Shown: positions 16,585 to 25,490, numbered from the stretch's first letter. The stretch is DNA of 64,000 bases from Weeksella virosa DSM 16922 (GCF_000189415.1 NC_015144.1:1350001-1414000); one strand, 5' to 3'. Translations and numbers: made by a program. Notes: a model not told the origin generated them from the letters alone.

Positions 16585-17631
16585 ATGGGACGAATAGTAG
16601 CAATTGGTTTTCTATGTTTGCTTCTTTTGGGATGCAAAAAAAATAATGTTAATCGTTGGAATATCACGCCTGATCATAAAGTTGAGGTAGTGATTCACGA
16701 TATTAGCAAAAACTTTTTCAATGTTGAAATTCCTTTATCAACGTTAAAAGCAGATTACCCTTTTTTCTTCGATAATTCATCTGACTCTATTTGGGAAGCC
16801 CAACGCAGAGACCCAAAAGAGCTCTCGATTTATCACAAAAGTTTAGAAGCTTTTGGAGGTTTGCCAGAATTTGGTCGAGAAATCAATCCCTTATTCTCTC
16901 GTTATTTGCATTACTTCCCTCAAACGAAAGCTCCAACTGTTTTTGTATACTCATCAGGGTTGCAGGGTGTTTACGAGCCCGTAATATACAGTGAAGAAGC
17001 GCAAAAAATGTTTGTAGCAATGGATGGCTTTTTGGGTGAGAAAAGTCCACTATATGATAGTATAAAAGTATATTCTTATCTCCGCACTTCTATGGATAGA
17101 GGACATGTTCGTGCGCAAATTGTTCGTGCAATAGGAGAAAATATTGTACCATTCGATCCGAAAAAACAGACTTTTTTAGATCTAATGCTGTATGAAGGGA
17201 AAAAACTAATTTTGGCAGATGCACTGATTCCTGACGAAGCCGATGAATTCAAGATCGGTTATACACCTCAAGAAATTGAGTGGAGTATACAAAATGAAGG
17301 AAATATTTGGAATTTTTTTGTAGAACAAAACTTTGTTTTCAAGAATGATAAAACCTTGTATGATCGTTTCCTACAAGTAAGCCCTTTTTCGAAATTCAAC
17401 AACGAGATAGAGCAAGAATCTCCTGGGAGGATTGGTGCTTGGATTGGCTGGCAGATTTTGAGAAAATACCTCCGCGAAAATCCTTCGATTACACTTCCCG
17501 AATTGATCAATGATATAGATAGTGAGAAAATTTTCAGACAATCAAAATACAAGCCTTCTAAAACAGAAGTTCAATCCTATCGAACCGAAAAAAAAGAAGG
17601 AGTTGATGAATTATACCATTATGCAGAATAG
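16585..17631 (+). CDS. gldB: Gliding motility lipoprotein GldB
   Basis: GldB is a lipoprotein required for gliding in Flavobacterium johnsoniae and is kept by many non-gliding relatives that retain type IX secretion. The 348-aa protein has a lipobox Cys17 (FLCLLLLGC). The family body is recognisable: IPLSTLKADYPFFFDNSSDSIW, FVYSSGLQGVYEPVIY, LRTSMDRGHVRAQIVRAIGENIVPFD, and GRIGAWIGWQILRKYL near the C-terminus. It is followed by gldC after 26 bases. Presence of this gene alone does not prove that the organism glides. Confidence 0.93.
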   Translation: MGRIVAIGFLCLLLLGCKKNNVNRWNITPDHKVEVVIHDISKNFFNVEIPLSTLKADYPFFFDNSSDSIWEAQRRDPKELSIYHKSLEAFGGLPEFGREINPLFSRYLHYFPQTKAPTVFVYSSGLQGVYEPVIYSEEAQKMFVAMDGFLGEKSPLYDSIKVYSYLRTSMDRGHVRAQIVRAIGENIVPFDPKKQTFLDLMLYEGKKLILADALIPDEADEFKIGYTPQEIEWSIQNEGNIWNFFVEQNFVFKNDKTLYDRFLQVSPFSKFNNEIEQESPGRIGAWIGWQILRKYLRENPSITLPELINDIDSEKIFRQSKYKPSKTEVQSYRTEKKEGVDELYHYAE

Positions 17632-17657
17632 TAAATAAAATTATAAATAGAGAAATT

Positions 17658-17984
17658 ATGAAGAAAACAAATATTAATATCGAAATAGAATTAGACGAGA
17701 ATCACATCCCAGAACAAATGCATTGGACAGCGAAAGATGGAGGTATATCCAATGAAGAAACCAAGGCTGTTTTTTTGTCGGTTTGGGATGATAAAGCAAA
17801 AGAAGCTTTGCGTATTGATTTGTGGACAAAAGATATGACACAAGACGATATGAAACGTTTTTTTCACCAGATTTTTATTTCAATGGCAACTTCGTATGAG
17901 CGGGCTACTAGCGATCAAGATGTTTCGAACGCTATCATAGAATTTGCAGAAAATTATGCACATTTATCAAAAATAAAGGGATAA
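17658..17984 (+). CDS. gldC: Gliding motility protein GldC
   Basis: This 108-aa soluble protein has no signal peptide and matches GldC, the usual partner of GldB: NINIEIELDENHIPEQMHWTA, DKAKEALRIDLWTKDM, and FHQIFISMATSYERATSD. In F. johnsoniae GldC improves but is not essential for gliding. It is co-transcribed with gldB, and a hairpin at 18011-18045 ends the unit. Confidence 0.93.
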   Translation: MKKTNINIEIELDENHIPEQMHWTAKDGGISNEETKAVFLSVWDDKAKEALRIDLWTKDMTQDDMKRFFHQIFISMATSYERATSDQDVSNAIIEFAENYAHLSKIKG

Positions 17985-18010
17985 TCCTTGAAGAAAATTA
18001 TTGCAGTTTC

Positions 18011-18045
18011 AAACTCTCAAAGCAATTTATTTTTGTGAGAGTTTT
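18011..18045 (+). terminator. Terminator of gldB-gldC
   Basis: The stem AAACTCTCA/TGAGAGTTT has a 16-nt loop and ends in TTTT. The loop itself holds the -7-like box TATTTTTG at 18028-18035, 48 nt before the tsaB ATG. Confidence 0.6.
18028..18035 (+). promoter_or_regulatory. Candidate -7 box of tsaB within a terminator loop
   Basis: TATTTTTG matches TAnnTTTG and would give a roughly 45-nt leader for tsaB. Confidence 0.4.
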
Positions 18046-18083
18046 GGAATCGCTTTATACTACATAAAAACCAAACTTGTAGA

Positions 18084-18752
18084 ATGGCTTTATTATTACA
18101 GATAGAAACCTCTACCAAGAACTGCTCGGTTGCCTTATCCAAAGACGGGCATACGATTGCTTCGATCGATGAAAATAGTGACGGATATGTGCATGGCGAA
18201 AAATTGCATCAATTTATTCAATGGGCGATAGAAGGAACGCCATATACATTGCAAGAGATAGATGGAGTATGTGTATCGAAAGGGCCCGGTTCTTACACAG
18301 GATTACGAATAGGAGTTTCGGCAGCAAAAGGTCTTGCTTTTTCGTTAGGAGTTCCATTGATATCGATAAATTCTTTACAAGTTTTGGCCAATGCATTTCA
18401 GGGGGCAGATTGTGATCTTATAATTCCGATGATTGATGCTCGCCGTATGGAGGTTTACACCGCAATCTTTTCTTCAGATGCAAAAGCACTTACTCCTACA
18501 GAAGCCAAAATAATCGACGAAGACTCTTTTCGAGATCTATCCAATAAAAAACTTTTGCTAATAGGCGATGGAGCTATGAAAACAAAAGAGATATTACAGA
18601 CTCTTAATGCAGACTTTGTGGAGGCTTTTCCAACAGCAAAAGCAATGAGTAAAATGGCTGCAGAAAAATTCAATCGTCAAGAGTTTGAAGATGTTGCATA
18701 TTTTGAACCTTTTTATTTGAAGGATTTCGTAGCAGGTAAAAAGAAAGAATAA
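18084..18752 (+). CDS. tsaB: tRNA threonylcarbamoyladenosine biosynthesis protein TsaB
   Basis: TsaB is the scaffold partner of TsaD in forming t6A37 on ANN-decoding tRNAs. The 222-aa protein begins with the ASKHA strand LLLQIETSTKNCSVALSKDG and carries the diagnostic VCVSKGPGSYTGLRIGVSAAKGLAFSLGVPL. An LIIPMIDARRMEVYTAIF segment follows, and it ends with FEPFYLKDFVAG. It lies 18 bases before the DUF423 gene, so the two probably form an operon. Confidence 0.95.
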   Translation: MALLLQIETSTKNCSVALSKDGHTIASIDENSDGYVHGEKLHQFIQWAIEGTPYTLQEIDGVCVSKGPGSYTGLRIGVSAAKGLAFSLGVPLISINSLQVLANAFQGADCDLIIPMIDARRMEVYTAIFSSDAKALTPTEAKIIDEDSFRDLSNKKLLLIGDGAMKTKEILQTLNADFVEAFPTAKAMSKMAAEKFNRQEFEDVAYFEPFYLKDFVAGKKKE

Positions 18753-18770
18753 AACTAAAATAGAACAAAA

Positions 18771-19160
18771 ATGAAACAAATTGTGTTGTTTATTGCCGCT
18801 GTTTATGGTCTGTCTTCGGTGATTTTGGGTGCCTTTGGTGCGCATGCCTTCAAGAAGTTGTTAACAGACGAGAAGCTAGCAAGCTTCGAGGTAGGAGTGA
18901 AATATCAAATGTATCACGCCTTAGCAATTTTAGCGGTTGGCCTATATTTCCAGATGAATTCTGGCTTGGAGAAAACAATCGTATGGTCGTGGATAGCCGG
19001 TACTTTTATTTTTTCGGTTAGTATTTATTTGCTGTCATTTGCAGATTATTGGGGAGTGAATTTAAGGTGGCTAGGACCGATAACCCCCTTGGGTGGTTTA
19101 TTTATGATGATTGGTTGGGCAACTTTATGTTGGTATTTTCTGAAAGTAAAAACCGCATAA
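18771..19160 (+). CDS. DUF423 membrane protein
   Basis: This 129-aa protein has four hydrophobic helices. It carries the DUF423 hallmark LGAFGAHAFKKLLTDEKLASFEVGVKYQMYHALAIL, followed by IAGTFIFSVSIYLLSF and ITPLGGLFMMIGWATL. Its molecular function is unknown. It follows tsaB closely and ends in a strong terminator. Confidence 0.93.
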   Translation: MKQIVLFIAAVYGLSSVILGAFGAHAFKKLLTDEKLASFEVGVKYQMYHALAILAVGLYFQMNSGLEKTIVWSWIAGTFIFSVSIYLLSFADYWGVNLRWLGPITPLGGLFMMIGWATLCWYFLKVKTA

Positions 19161-19172
19161 AATTTACATAAA

Positions 19173-19211
19173 AAAAATTCCACTAAGAATTTCTCTTAGC
19201 GGAATTTTTTA
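19173..19211. terminator. Bidirectional terminator between DUF423 and a convergent gene
   Basis: AAATTCC-CTAAGA pairs with TCTTAG-GGAATTT around a 5-nt loop, with one A/C mismatch. T tracts follow on both strands, serving the DUF423 gene and the convergent gene at 19222-19722. Confidence 0.8.
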
Positions 19212-19221
19212 TCAATATTAA

Positions 19222-19722
19222 TTAAAAAAAATCATCATCTTCAAAATCAAAATCCTCGAACAGTGTTTGGATGACAAATTTCACGTCATCGTTTGTTTGC
19301 CCGGTATAATCTTGTACATAGCCCGTCCAGTTTAAAGATAAAATTCCTTGATTATTTTTGCTGAAAACTAGTTCATTCTTCACCGTTTCATATTCATCTT
19401 CCGAAGCATTGAGTGAAGTGTAATAAACCTCGTGTATTTCCCCATCTTCATCCTCAACCTCTTCAAAGCCAAAAGGAATTTCTACTTTTTTTCCGTTTAG
19501 TTGCTCGGCAGTGCTTACATTAATCGGAAAATCATCAATGAAGAGAGATAGTTGAGCAAAGTCGTTTTGCAAAGAATCGCCTTCTACATGTTCTAGATCA
19601 TCGTTGGTATGAATCTCGATTAATAAACAAGTTTTATTGCCCTGATAGACAACTTTACAAAGGTTTTTGTTGATGTGGTAAACAAAAGTTTCTTCTGGAT
19701 GGAAGACTTTGATGGTGTTCAT
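19222..19722 (-). CDS. Hypothetical protein with acidic C-terminus (166 aa)
   Basis: I do not recognise this protein. It has no signal peptide or membrane helix and is strongly acidic, ending in an Asp/Glu/Phe tail (FEDFDFEDDDFF). The N-terminal half has beta-strand character (KVFHPEETFVYHI, LCKVVYQGNKTCLLIEI), and the middle holds IPFGFEEVEDEDGEIHEVYYTSL. It stands alone between two terminators, which supports an independent gene. A cytosolic location is likely; nothing further can be said. Confidence 0.75.
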   Translation of the reverse strand: MNTIKVFHPEETFVYHINKNLCKVVYQGNKTCLLIEIHTNDDLEHVEGDSLQNDFAQLSLFIDDFPINVSTAEQLNGKKVEIPFGFEEVEDEDGEIHEVYYTSLNASEDEYETVKNELVFSKNNQGILSLNWTGYVQDYTGQTNDDVKFVIQTLFEDFDFEDDDFF

Positions 19723-19813
19723 GAGTTATTCTGAATAGTTTTATTGGTACGAATATAATTAAGACTTTGAAATTTTCATAACCTAAAACATGATTTTTAT
19801 AAAAGAAAATAAA

Positions 19814-19842
19814 AAAGGCCGAAATTCTATATTTCGACCTTT
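19814..19842 (-). terminator. Terminator of the YceI gene
   Basis: On the minus strand AAAGGTCGAAAT pairs with ATTTCGGCCTTT (one mismatch, 5-nt loop) and is followed by TTTATTTTC. Confidence 0.75.
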
Positions 19843-19866
19843 CAATTATAAGTAATTGACAAAAAA

Positions 19867-20529
19867 TTATTTCACTTGTGTCGCAACAATATCTGCTTGT
19901 AAAATTACTTCATCTTTGATGATTGATCCAGCACCACCTGTGAAAGTAATTCCGAAGTCTTGACGGTTGATTGCAAACTCTTCTGATTTGATTGTTACCT
20001 TATCTCCATCTACAGTAACATTCGCACGGAAAGTGATGTTTTTTGGAGTACCACGGAAATCCAAGTTTCCAGAAATCTCAGTATTGAAATCACCCTCTGT
20101 CAAAGGTTTAACGGTTGTAATCTCGAACGTTGCATTCGGGAATTTTTCTACATCTAAAAAATCAGCAGACTTCAAGTGGCCATCTAATTTTGCTTTGTCT
20201 TCTGGACTATCATTTAAATCGGTTGACTCGAATGTGTTGAAATCTGCAATAAATTTACCTGATTCTAGAACTCCATCCTTCATGTGAACCTCTCCCGAAG
20301 AAAGTTTTACAAAACCAACATGTCCTTCTTCTGGCTTGTTTATATCTTCGAATCTTTTTCCTCCTTTCCAGTTGATAGAACTTTCAGCATCTACCATATA
20401 ATTTACCGAACCTTCAGTAGCTAATGCTGTTTCAGTTGGCTCATTTGCATCCACGGTTTCGGTTTTTCCTCCGCAAGATGTTAAGGCAAAAATTGATAGT
20501 AACGAGAAACTTAAAATTACTTTTTTCAT
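19867..20529 (-). CDS. YceI family lipoprotein
   Basis: This 220-aa lipoprotein has its lipobox Cys at residue 19 (FALTSCGG), followed by an acidic linker and a YceI lipocalin-like domain from about residue 42. Typical YceI segments are SSINWKGGKRF, GHVGFVKLSSGEVHMKDGVLESGKFIADFNTF, HLKSADFLDVEKFPNATFEIT and GNLDFRGTPKNITFRANV. YceI proteins bind isoprenoid or other amphiphilic molecules in the periplasm. The ligand here is unknown. Confidence 0.93.
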   Translation of the reverse strand: MKKVILSFSLLSIFALTSCGGKTETVDANEPTETALATEGSVNYMVDAESSINWKGGKRFEDINKPEEGHVGFVKLSSGEVHMKDGVLESGKFIADFNTFESTDLNDSPEDKAKLDGHLKSADFLDVEKFPNATFEITTVKPLTEGDFNTEISGNLDFRGTPKNITFRANVTVDGDKVTIKSEEFAINRQDFGITFTGGAGSIIKDEVILQADIVATQVK

Positions 20530-20665
20530 GGATTTAAATAAATTTTATAAATTCTTTGCAAATTTACAATTATTAATTGTAAATATGTTTGATTTAAGTC
20601 AATATATTTATAATTATACTATATGACCGAATCAATAATTCAAAAAAATAGTGTCAAACTCGCTT

Positions 20666-21643
20666 ATGTTAATCGTAGAGTCTCTATCCTATCAGTATCA
20701 AGAATCTGAAAAATTTTTTCTAAAAAATATAAACTTTCGTGTAGAGAAAGGTGAAACTTTAGCGATAATCGGAGAAAGTGGTAGTGGAAAATCGACATTA
20801 ATCCGATTGATTTATGGTTTGTTGGATTATAACCATAAAATGCAAAAAATAGAATGGAATGGGGTATTACTCAAAGGGCCAAGTTACAATTTGATTCCCG
20901 GGCACTCAATGATGAAATATGTTGCTCAAGATTTTGATTTGATTGATTTTGTATCGGTAGGAGAAAATGTAGGGTACTATATCTCTAATTTCGATTTACC
21001 AAAAAAACATCAAATTATAGATCAAGCTTTGGAGGCTGTAGAAATGCAAGCCTATAAAGCAGTACACCCCAAGTATCTTAGCGGAGGTCAACGACAACGT
21101 GTCGCCATTGCGAGAGCTTTAGCTTTGCGTCCAGAATTGTTGCTACTCGATGAGCCTTTTTCCAATATCGATCAACACCTGAAAATAAAAATCAGAGAAC
21201 GGATTTATGCTTTTTGCAAAGAACACAAAATGAGTCTTATTTTTACCACACATGATTTGAGTGATGCTTTCTATTCATCGGACCAGATTTTGGTTCTGAA
21301 AGACGGACAAATAGTACAAATAGGAGCAGTGAAGAATGTTCGTAACTTTCCGAAATCTGCTTATGTTGCTCAGCTTTTCGGGTATGTGGCGCTTATCCCA
21401 AAAGAAAAAGCTGCTGCGCTGATGATTGATGCAGAAAACGATTTGGTGATATATCCCGAAGAGGTGGTTTTGGATGATGCGAGCGATATATACGGAACCG
21501 TAACCAAGGTACATTATCAGGGTCGGGATTATATTTGTACAATGGAAGTTGATGAGGTAGAGATTTTGTTTTATTCTGAAACCGAAATTCTACCCAATCA
21601 ATATTTACCAATCAAAATCATCAATTATCGAACGATTGAGTGA
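20666..21643 (+). CDS. Orphan ABC transporter ATP-binding protein
   Basis: This 325-aa importer-type ABC ATPase has Walker A GESGSGKS (residues 36-43), signature LSGGQ (138-142), Walker B LLLLDEP (158-164) and switch His in FTTHDLSDAF. A C-terminal extension of about 95 residues (from VAQLFGYVALIP) is strand-rich and ends with PIKIINYRT, like the regulatory TOBE-type domain of PotA/FbpC-class ATPases. No permease or binding protein gene is adjacent, so the substrate is unknown. The ATG at 20666 is preferred to a GTG at 20651 because the protein then starts directly at the first strand (MLIVESLSYQY). Confidence 0.85.
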   Translation: MLIVESLSYQYQESEKFFLKNINFRVEKGETLAIIGESGSGKSTLIRLIYGLLDYNHKMQKIEWNGVLLKGPSYNLIPGHSMMKYVAQDFDLIDFVSVGENVGYYISNFDLPKKHQIIDQALEAVEMQAYKAVHPKYLSGGQRQRVAIARALALRPELLLLDEPFSNIDQHLKIKIRERIYAFCKEHKMSLIFTTHDLSDAFYSSDQILVLKDGQIVQIGAVKNVRNFPKSAYVAQLFGYVALIPKEKAAALMIDAENDLVIYPEEVVLDDASDIYGTVTKVHYQGRDYICTMEVDEVEILFYSETEILPNQYLPIKIINYRTIE

Positions 21644-21659
21644 GGTTTTTTGATAAAAA

Positions 21660-21680
21660 AAAGCGACAAATCGTCGCTTT
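21660..21680. terminator. Bidirectional terminator, ABC ATPase / T9SS protein
   Basis: The stem AAAGCGAC/GTCGCTTT has a 5-nt loop. It is followed by T-rich sequence on both strands and lies between two convergent stops. Confidence 0.85.
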
Positions 21681-21684
21681 AAAT

Positions 21685-22599
21685 TTATTTTTTGATGAAT
21701 TTTTTTGAGTAAGATTTTCCCTTTTCGGTTTCGATCTTTATCAGATAAACTCCTTTGCTGAGCTGTTGAACGAACACCTTTTTTTGGGTCGTTTCGAGGA
21801 TTTTTTTACCCGACAGCTCATAAATAGTAATTGATTTTATTTGCTCTTGGTTCGGCAAATCAATCAAAAATTCTTTTTCAACAGGATTTGGATAGAGTTT
21901 AAAAACTGCTGTTTTTGTATCAGAAGTAGAAAGTTTTTCTTCGTTGATTTTTATCAAATCATAATACGCATCACCACCAAAGTTGTCATGAACCATATTG
22001 AGCCCGACAATTTGTGTTTTGGAAAAGTTCTCTCCAGTGAAAATTAAACTATCATCTACCCAGTATTTTATAGTTTCTGGATCTATCTCTACACGCACCG
22101 AATACCATTTTTTTGGAGTCCAGCTAAAATTACTAATTCGGGTAGAGCGATAATCTTCTGTGGTATACACATATGCGGTACCATTGTTATCGAAAGCCAA
22201 ACCGAATACAGCGACATACTCATCGTCTTTTATACCAAAGCCTGTAAATTCGAAATTAGACTTATTGCCCTCGGTAGGATAAACTTTATAAGAAATACTG
22301 AATCCATCGGTGAAATCATAAGGCGTATCAAATGTTTTGGTTGCTCCGAAAATCGGAAACCATTGAAAACCATATGCATCATCAAAACCATTTTTCAGTG
22401 CGTACTCACCATCGAATGCTAATTCATTACTAATGAGTTGATTGTTGATAGGTGTCCCGTCAGAATCAGTTACCTGCCATCCGTTTTGGTTGTGGAGGTT
22501 ACCAAGTGTAAAACCTTCAGAGGACTCGAATGAAATGGTTTCTTGAGCGAAAATGTAGTTGGCTATAATGCAAAAAGCGATTGCGTAAATTTTCTTCAT
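21685..22599 (-). CDS. Secreted protein with T9SS type A sorting domain
   Basis: This protein of about 304 aa has a signal peptide (KIYAIAFCIIANYIFAQ), a concanavalin/LamG-like beta-sandwich (about residues 20-215, with WFPIFGATKTFDTPYDFTDGFSISYKVYP and WYSVRVEIDPETIKYWVDDSLIF) and a C-terminal sorting domain. The sorting domain begins with FKLYPNPVEKEFLIDL and ends with GVYLIKIETEKGKSYSKKFIKK, as in cargo exported by the type IX system across the outer membrane. The second ATG at 22599 is preferred; one at 22605 is also possible. The substrate is unknown. Confidence 0.85.
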   Translation of the reverse strand: MKKIYAIAFCIIANYIFAQETISFESSEGFTLGNLHNQNGWQVTDSDGTPINNQLISNELAFDGEYALKNGFDDAYGFQWFPIFGATKTFDTPYDFTDGFSISYKVYPTEGNKSNFEFTGFGIKDDEYVAVFGLAFDNNGTAYVYTTEDYRSTRISNFSWTPKKWYSVRVEIDPETIKYWVDDSLIFTGENFSKTQIVGLNMVHDNFGGDAYYDLIKINEEKLSTSDTKTAVFKLYPNPVEKEFLIDLPNQEQIKSITIYELSGKKILETTQKKVFVQQLSKGVYLIKIETEKGKSYSKKFIKK

Positions 22600-22621
22600 A
22601 TACAAAAGTGTATTGATAAAA

Positions 22622-22665
22622 AACTTCTTTCACATTGTTTTTACCCGACAAAAAGGAAAGAAGTT
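22622..22665 (-). terminator. Terminator of mscS-pdxJ-hydrolase operon
   Basis: On the minus strand AACTTCTTTC pairs with GAAAGAAGTT across a 24-nt loop, followed by TTTTTTATC. It lies 20 bases after the hydrolase stop. Confidence 0.65.
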
Positions 22666-22684
22666 GTATGGTTAGTATTTTAGA

Positions 22685-23455
22685 TTATTTTAGTAAAAAA
22701 GTTAGTGTTTTTTGCATAAACTCTTTGGGGTTTTCGGCGTGTAACCAATGTCCAGCATTCGAAACATAATCAATCTCAGCGTGCGGAAATCTTTTTCGAA
22801 TAATAAAATCATCTTCCGGTAAAATGTAATCGGATTTTTCGCCCCCTAAAAATAAGGTTGGCCCGTTAAATTCACCATCTGATAAATCTTTTCCTACCAA
22901 ATTATTGTATTCGCGATACAAAGCGGGTAAGTTGAAACGAAAGGCATAGCCGTTCCCGTTATGGTAAACATTCTTCAAAAGGAATTGTCGAATACTCATT
23001 TCTGGTATATATGTTTTTAGCATTTCGTCGACATCTTGTCGAGTTTTTGCCTTAGAGAAATCTACCGAGTTGAGTGCTTTGAAAATCATGTTGTGATGCG
23101 GAGGATAAGCTTTCGGAGACATGTCGGCAACAATTAGTTTGTTGATTTTTGTTGCATAATTCATGGCCATATCGATTGCCAAACGTCCACCAAGTGAGTG
23201 CCCCAAAAGATGCACTTTTTCTATGTTATAATGAGCCATATAGGTAAGCAGGTCTTGTATCATGGCATCATAACTCATATCGGTCGAATGAAAACTTCTT
23301 CCGTGGTTTCTAAGGTCTATTAGATGCGTTGTATAGTATTTTGCATATTCTTTGCCAAGGGTGTTCCAGTTGTCTAATTGTCCGAAAAGTCCATGAATTA
23401 TGAGTAGATGCTCTGGATGTTCTCCTATAATTCTACTGTTTAATATTTGCTCCAT
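22685..23455 (-). CDS. Alpha/beta hydrolase (YbfF-like esterase)
   Basis: This 256-aa serine hydrolase has an oxyanion motif LLIIHGLFGQLDNW, nucleophile elbow GHSLGG (Ser87), a probable acid in FLGGEKSDYI and a C-terminal catalytic His in NAGHWLHAENP. The sequence RNHGRS and the overall layout resemble YbfF-type esterases. The natural substrate is unknown. It is the last gene of the mscS-pdxJ operon, four bases after pdxJ. Confidence 0.88.
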   Translation of the reverse strand: MEQILNSRIIGEHPEHLLIIHGLFGQLDNWNTLGKEYAKYYTTHLIDLRNHGRSFHSTDMSYDAMIQDLLTYMAHYNIEKVHLLGHSLGGRLAIDMAMNYATKINKLIVADMSPKAYPPHHNMIFKALNSVDFSKAKTRQDVDEMLKTYIPEMSIRQFLLKNVYHNGNGYAFRFNLPALYREYNNLVGKDLSDGEFNGPTLFLGGEKSDYILPEDDFIIRKRFPHAEIDYVSNAGHWLHAENPKEFMQKTLTFLLK

Positions 23456-23459
23456 TTTT

Positions 23460-24200
23460 TTATTCTTTTTTGGTCGTTAATTGAGCTATTTCTATTTTTC
23501 TTAGATAACATTGTACTGTGTTTTCTAAGCCCATATATAAAGCTTCAGAAATCAAGGCATGCCCTATAGAAACTTCTTCGATTTGTGGTATTTGTTCTAT
23601 AAAATATTGGATATTGTCCAAGCTCAAATCATGACCAGCATTTACTGCTAATCCGTTTTTTATGGCAAGAAGTGCAGTTTCTCTGTAAGGGTGGATACAA
23701 TCTAAATTACCTTTTGCGTACTCCGTAGCAAATTCTTCGGTATACAATTCTATACGGTCTGTACCTGTTTTGGCTGCGCTATCGATAAGTTTTGGGTTGG
23801 GGTCTAAAAAAATAGAGGTTCGGATACCTGCTTTTTTCAAGACGTCTATCACTTCAGATAAATAATCAAAATGTTTTATCGTATCCCAGCCAGCATTAGA
23901 GGTTATCGCATCTTCAGCGTCTGGTACAAGCGTCACTTGTTCGGGTTTCACTTGCAGAACCAGATCCATAAACCTATCAATTGGTTTTCCTTCTATATTA
24001 AACTCTGTGGTGATAATTGGTTGCAGATCCAAAACATCTTGGTAGCGAATATGTCGTTCGTCTGGTCTTGGATGGACAGTAATTCCTTGTCCACCAAATT
24101 GTTGAATTTTTATAGCTGCTTCCACAACATTCGGCATGTTTCCGCCACGAGCATTACGAATCGTGGCTATTTTATTGATGTTTACACTTAATTTTGTCAT
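23460..24200 (-). CDS. pdxJ: Pyridoxine 5'-phosphate synthase
   Basis: PdxJ condenses 1-deoxyxylulose 5-phosphate with 3-amino-2-oxopropyl phosphate, the last step of DXP-dependent vitamin B6 synthesis. The 246-aa TIM barrel starts with LSVNINKIATIRNARGG and shows ITVHPRPDERHIRYQDV, QVTLVPDAEDAITSNAGWD, TGTDRIELYTEEFA, NAGHDLSLDNI and EVSIGHALISEALYMGLENTV. All are family-typical. Its start overlaps the mscS stop by four bases. Confidence 0.96.
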   Translation of the reverse strand: MTKLSVNINKIATIRNARGGNMPNVVEAAIKIQQFGGQGITVHPRPDERHIRYQDVLDLQPIITTEFNIEGKPIDRFMDLVLQVKPEQVTLVPDAEDAITSNAGWDTIKHFDYLSEVIDVLKKAGIRTSIFLDPNPKLIDSAAKTGTDRIELYTEEFATEYAKGNLDCIHPYRETALLAIKNGLAVNAGHDLSLDNIQYFIEQIPQIEEVSIGHALISEALYMGLENTVQCYLRKIEIAQLTTKKE

Positions 24201-25477
24201 GATGAAAGATTATTTTTTATATCGCCAAGCGTAATCGATTGCATTACTTCTAAATGAAATTTTCTGCATGCAGTGAGTAAATGATCAAATATATCGGCTT
24301 GGATATTTTCAAACTCTAAATTATCAGATGATTTTGCAAAACAATTGATCTCAAGCGGCATTCCGTGAGGGGTAACCGGTAATTGTTTCACTACAATAGG
24401 GTCGATTTGCGAAATGTTTGGGTTGTTGCGTAAATAATGTTCTACATATGCTCGAAAAACACCTATATTGGTTAATTGTCGGCCATTAATATCGATTTCG
24501 GTATGAGGAATAGCAATATTGTGTTGGCTGATTTGATTTCTTTTTTCGATTATAAAGTCTTTGATCAGATGAATTTTTTCAAACTCAGCAAGCATTTCCT
24601 CTTTGCAAAACTTAAAAGAATTGACATTGAAAGCAATAGAACGCTGGATTTTTCTGGTGCCAGAATTCATCATGGGCATATGATTTATCACCTGAGATAA
24701 GACCAAATCAGACGTAGGTACGGTAACAATTGATTTGTCGAACTTCTCAATTTTTACCAAGTTTATATTGATTTCTCGTACAATTCCATCAACTTTTCCC
24801 TTGTCAATCGTAATCCAATCACCTTCTTTTACCGAGCGAGAATATGAAATTTGCAAACCTGACACAAAGCCCAAAATCGCATCGCGAAAAATCAAAATTA
24901 CCGCCGCAGTCATCGCCCCGAGAATGGTAATAATGGTCTTGGTTTCTACTGTAAAAAGAATCATGATACCCGAAATAATAGCAAAAAACGTAATGAACAT
25001 TTTTATTAATTGCCCGAAAGTTCTTATCCCAACGGTGGTATAGCTATTTTCTTGACGATAAACGTCGGTTACGGTGTTGATAATCCGAAAGATGATTTGA
25101 GTAAAAAGGATTACAAAACACAACTTGATTACCTTCTCGCTAAAGTTGAAGAACGTAACTTGTTTTTCGAACAGAAGCATATTAAAATTAAAAGCTAAAC
25201 TCAACGGAATTGTATACAAAACTGTAATAATAACCTTGTTGCGCATAAGAGCAGAGAGCCAAACGGTTTCTGTTTTGGATACGATTTTGTTCAATAACGG
25301 GATCACCGCTAGCTTCAGTAAATAAGCTACCAGGAAAAGAAGAGCAACTAAGAAAAAAACACGTAAGAAAGTGACAAGACTCACCGAAAAGTCTACCCGA
25401 AAATGTTCCGTAAAAAACAATTCTACCGCCTCTGTAAATTCTTGATAAAAAGATTTTTGATACAACAAATACTTCAT
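24197..25477 (-). CDS. Mechanosensitive channel, MscS family
   Basis: This 426-aa protein has four to five N-terminal transmembrane helices (for example VSLVTFLRVFFLVALLFLVAYLL). A pore-lining helix and beta domain follow: ITILGAMTAAVILIFRDAILGFVSGLQISYSRSVKEGDWITI is the typical TM3b/beta transition of MscS. A cytoplasmic C-terminal domain makes up the rest. Such channels release solutes on hypo-osmotic shock. It is the first gene of an operon with pdxJ and a hydrolase; the linkage to B6 synthesis appears positional rather than functional. Confidence 0.92.
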   Translation of the reverse strand: MKYLLYQKSFYQEFTEAVELFFTEHFRVDFSVSLVTFLRVFFLVALLFLVAYLLKLAVIPLLNKIVSKTETVWLSALMRNKVIITVLYTIPLSLAFNFNMLLFEKQVTFFNFSEKVIKLCFVILFTQIIFRIINTVTDVYRQENSYTTVGIRTFGQLIKMFITFFAIISGIMILFTVETKTIITILGAMTAAVILIFRDAILGFVSGLQISYSRSVKEGDWITIDKGKVDGIVREININLVKIEKFDKSIVTVPTSDLVLSQVINHMPMMNSGTRKIQRSIAFNVNSFKFCKEEMLAEFEKIHLIKDFIIEKRNQISQHNIAIPHTEIDINGRQLTNIGVFRAYVEHYLRNNPNISQIDPIVVKQLPVTPHGMPLEINCFAKSSDNLEFENIQADIFDHLLTACRKFHLEVMQSITLGDIKNNLSS

Positions 25478-25490
25478 ATATTCGTCAAGT

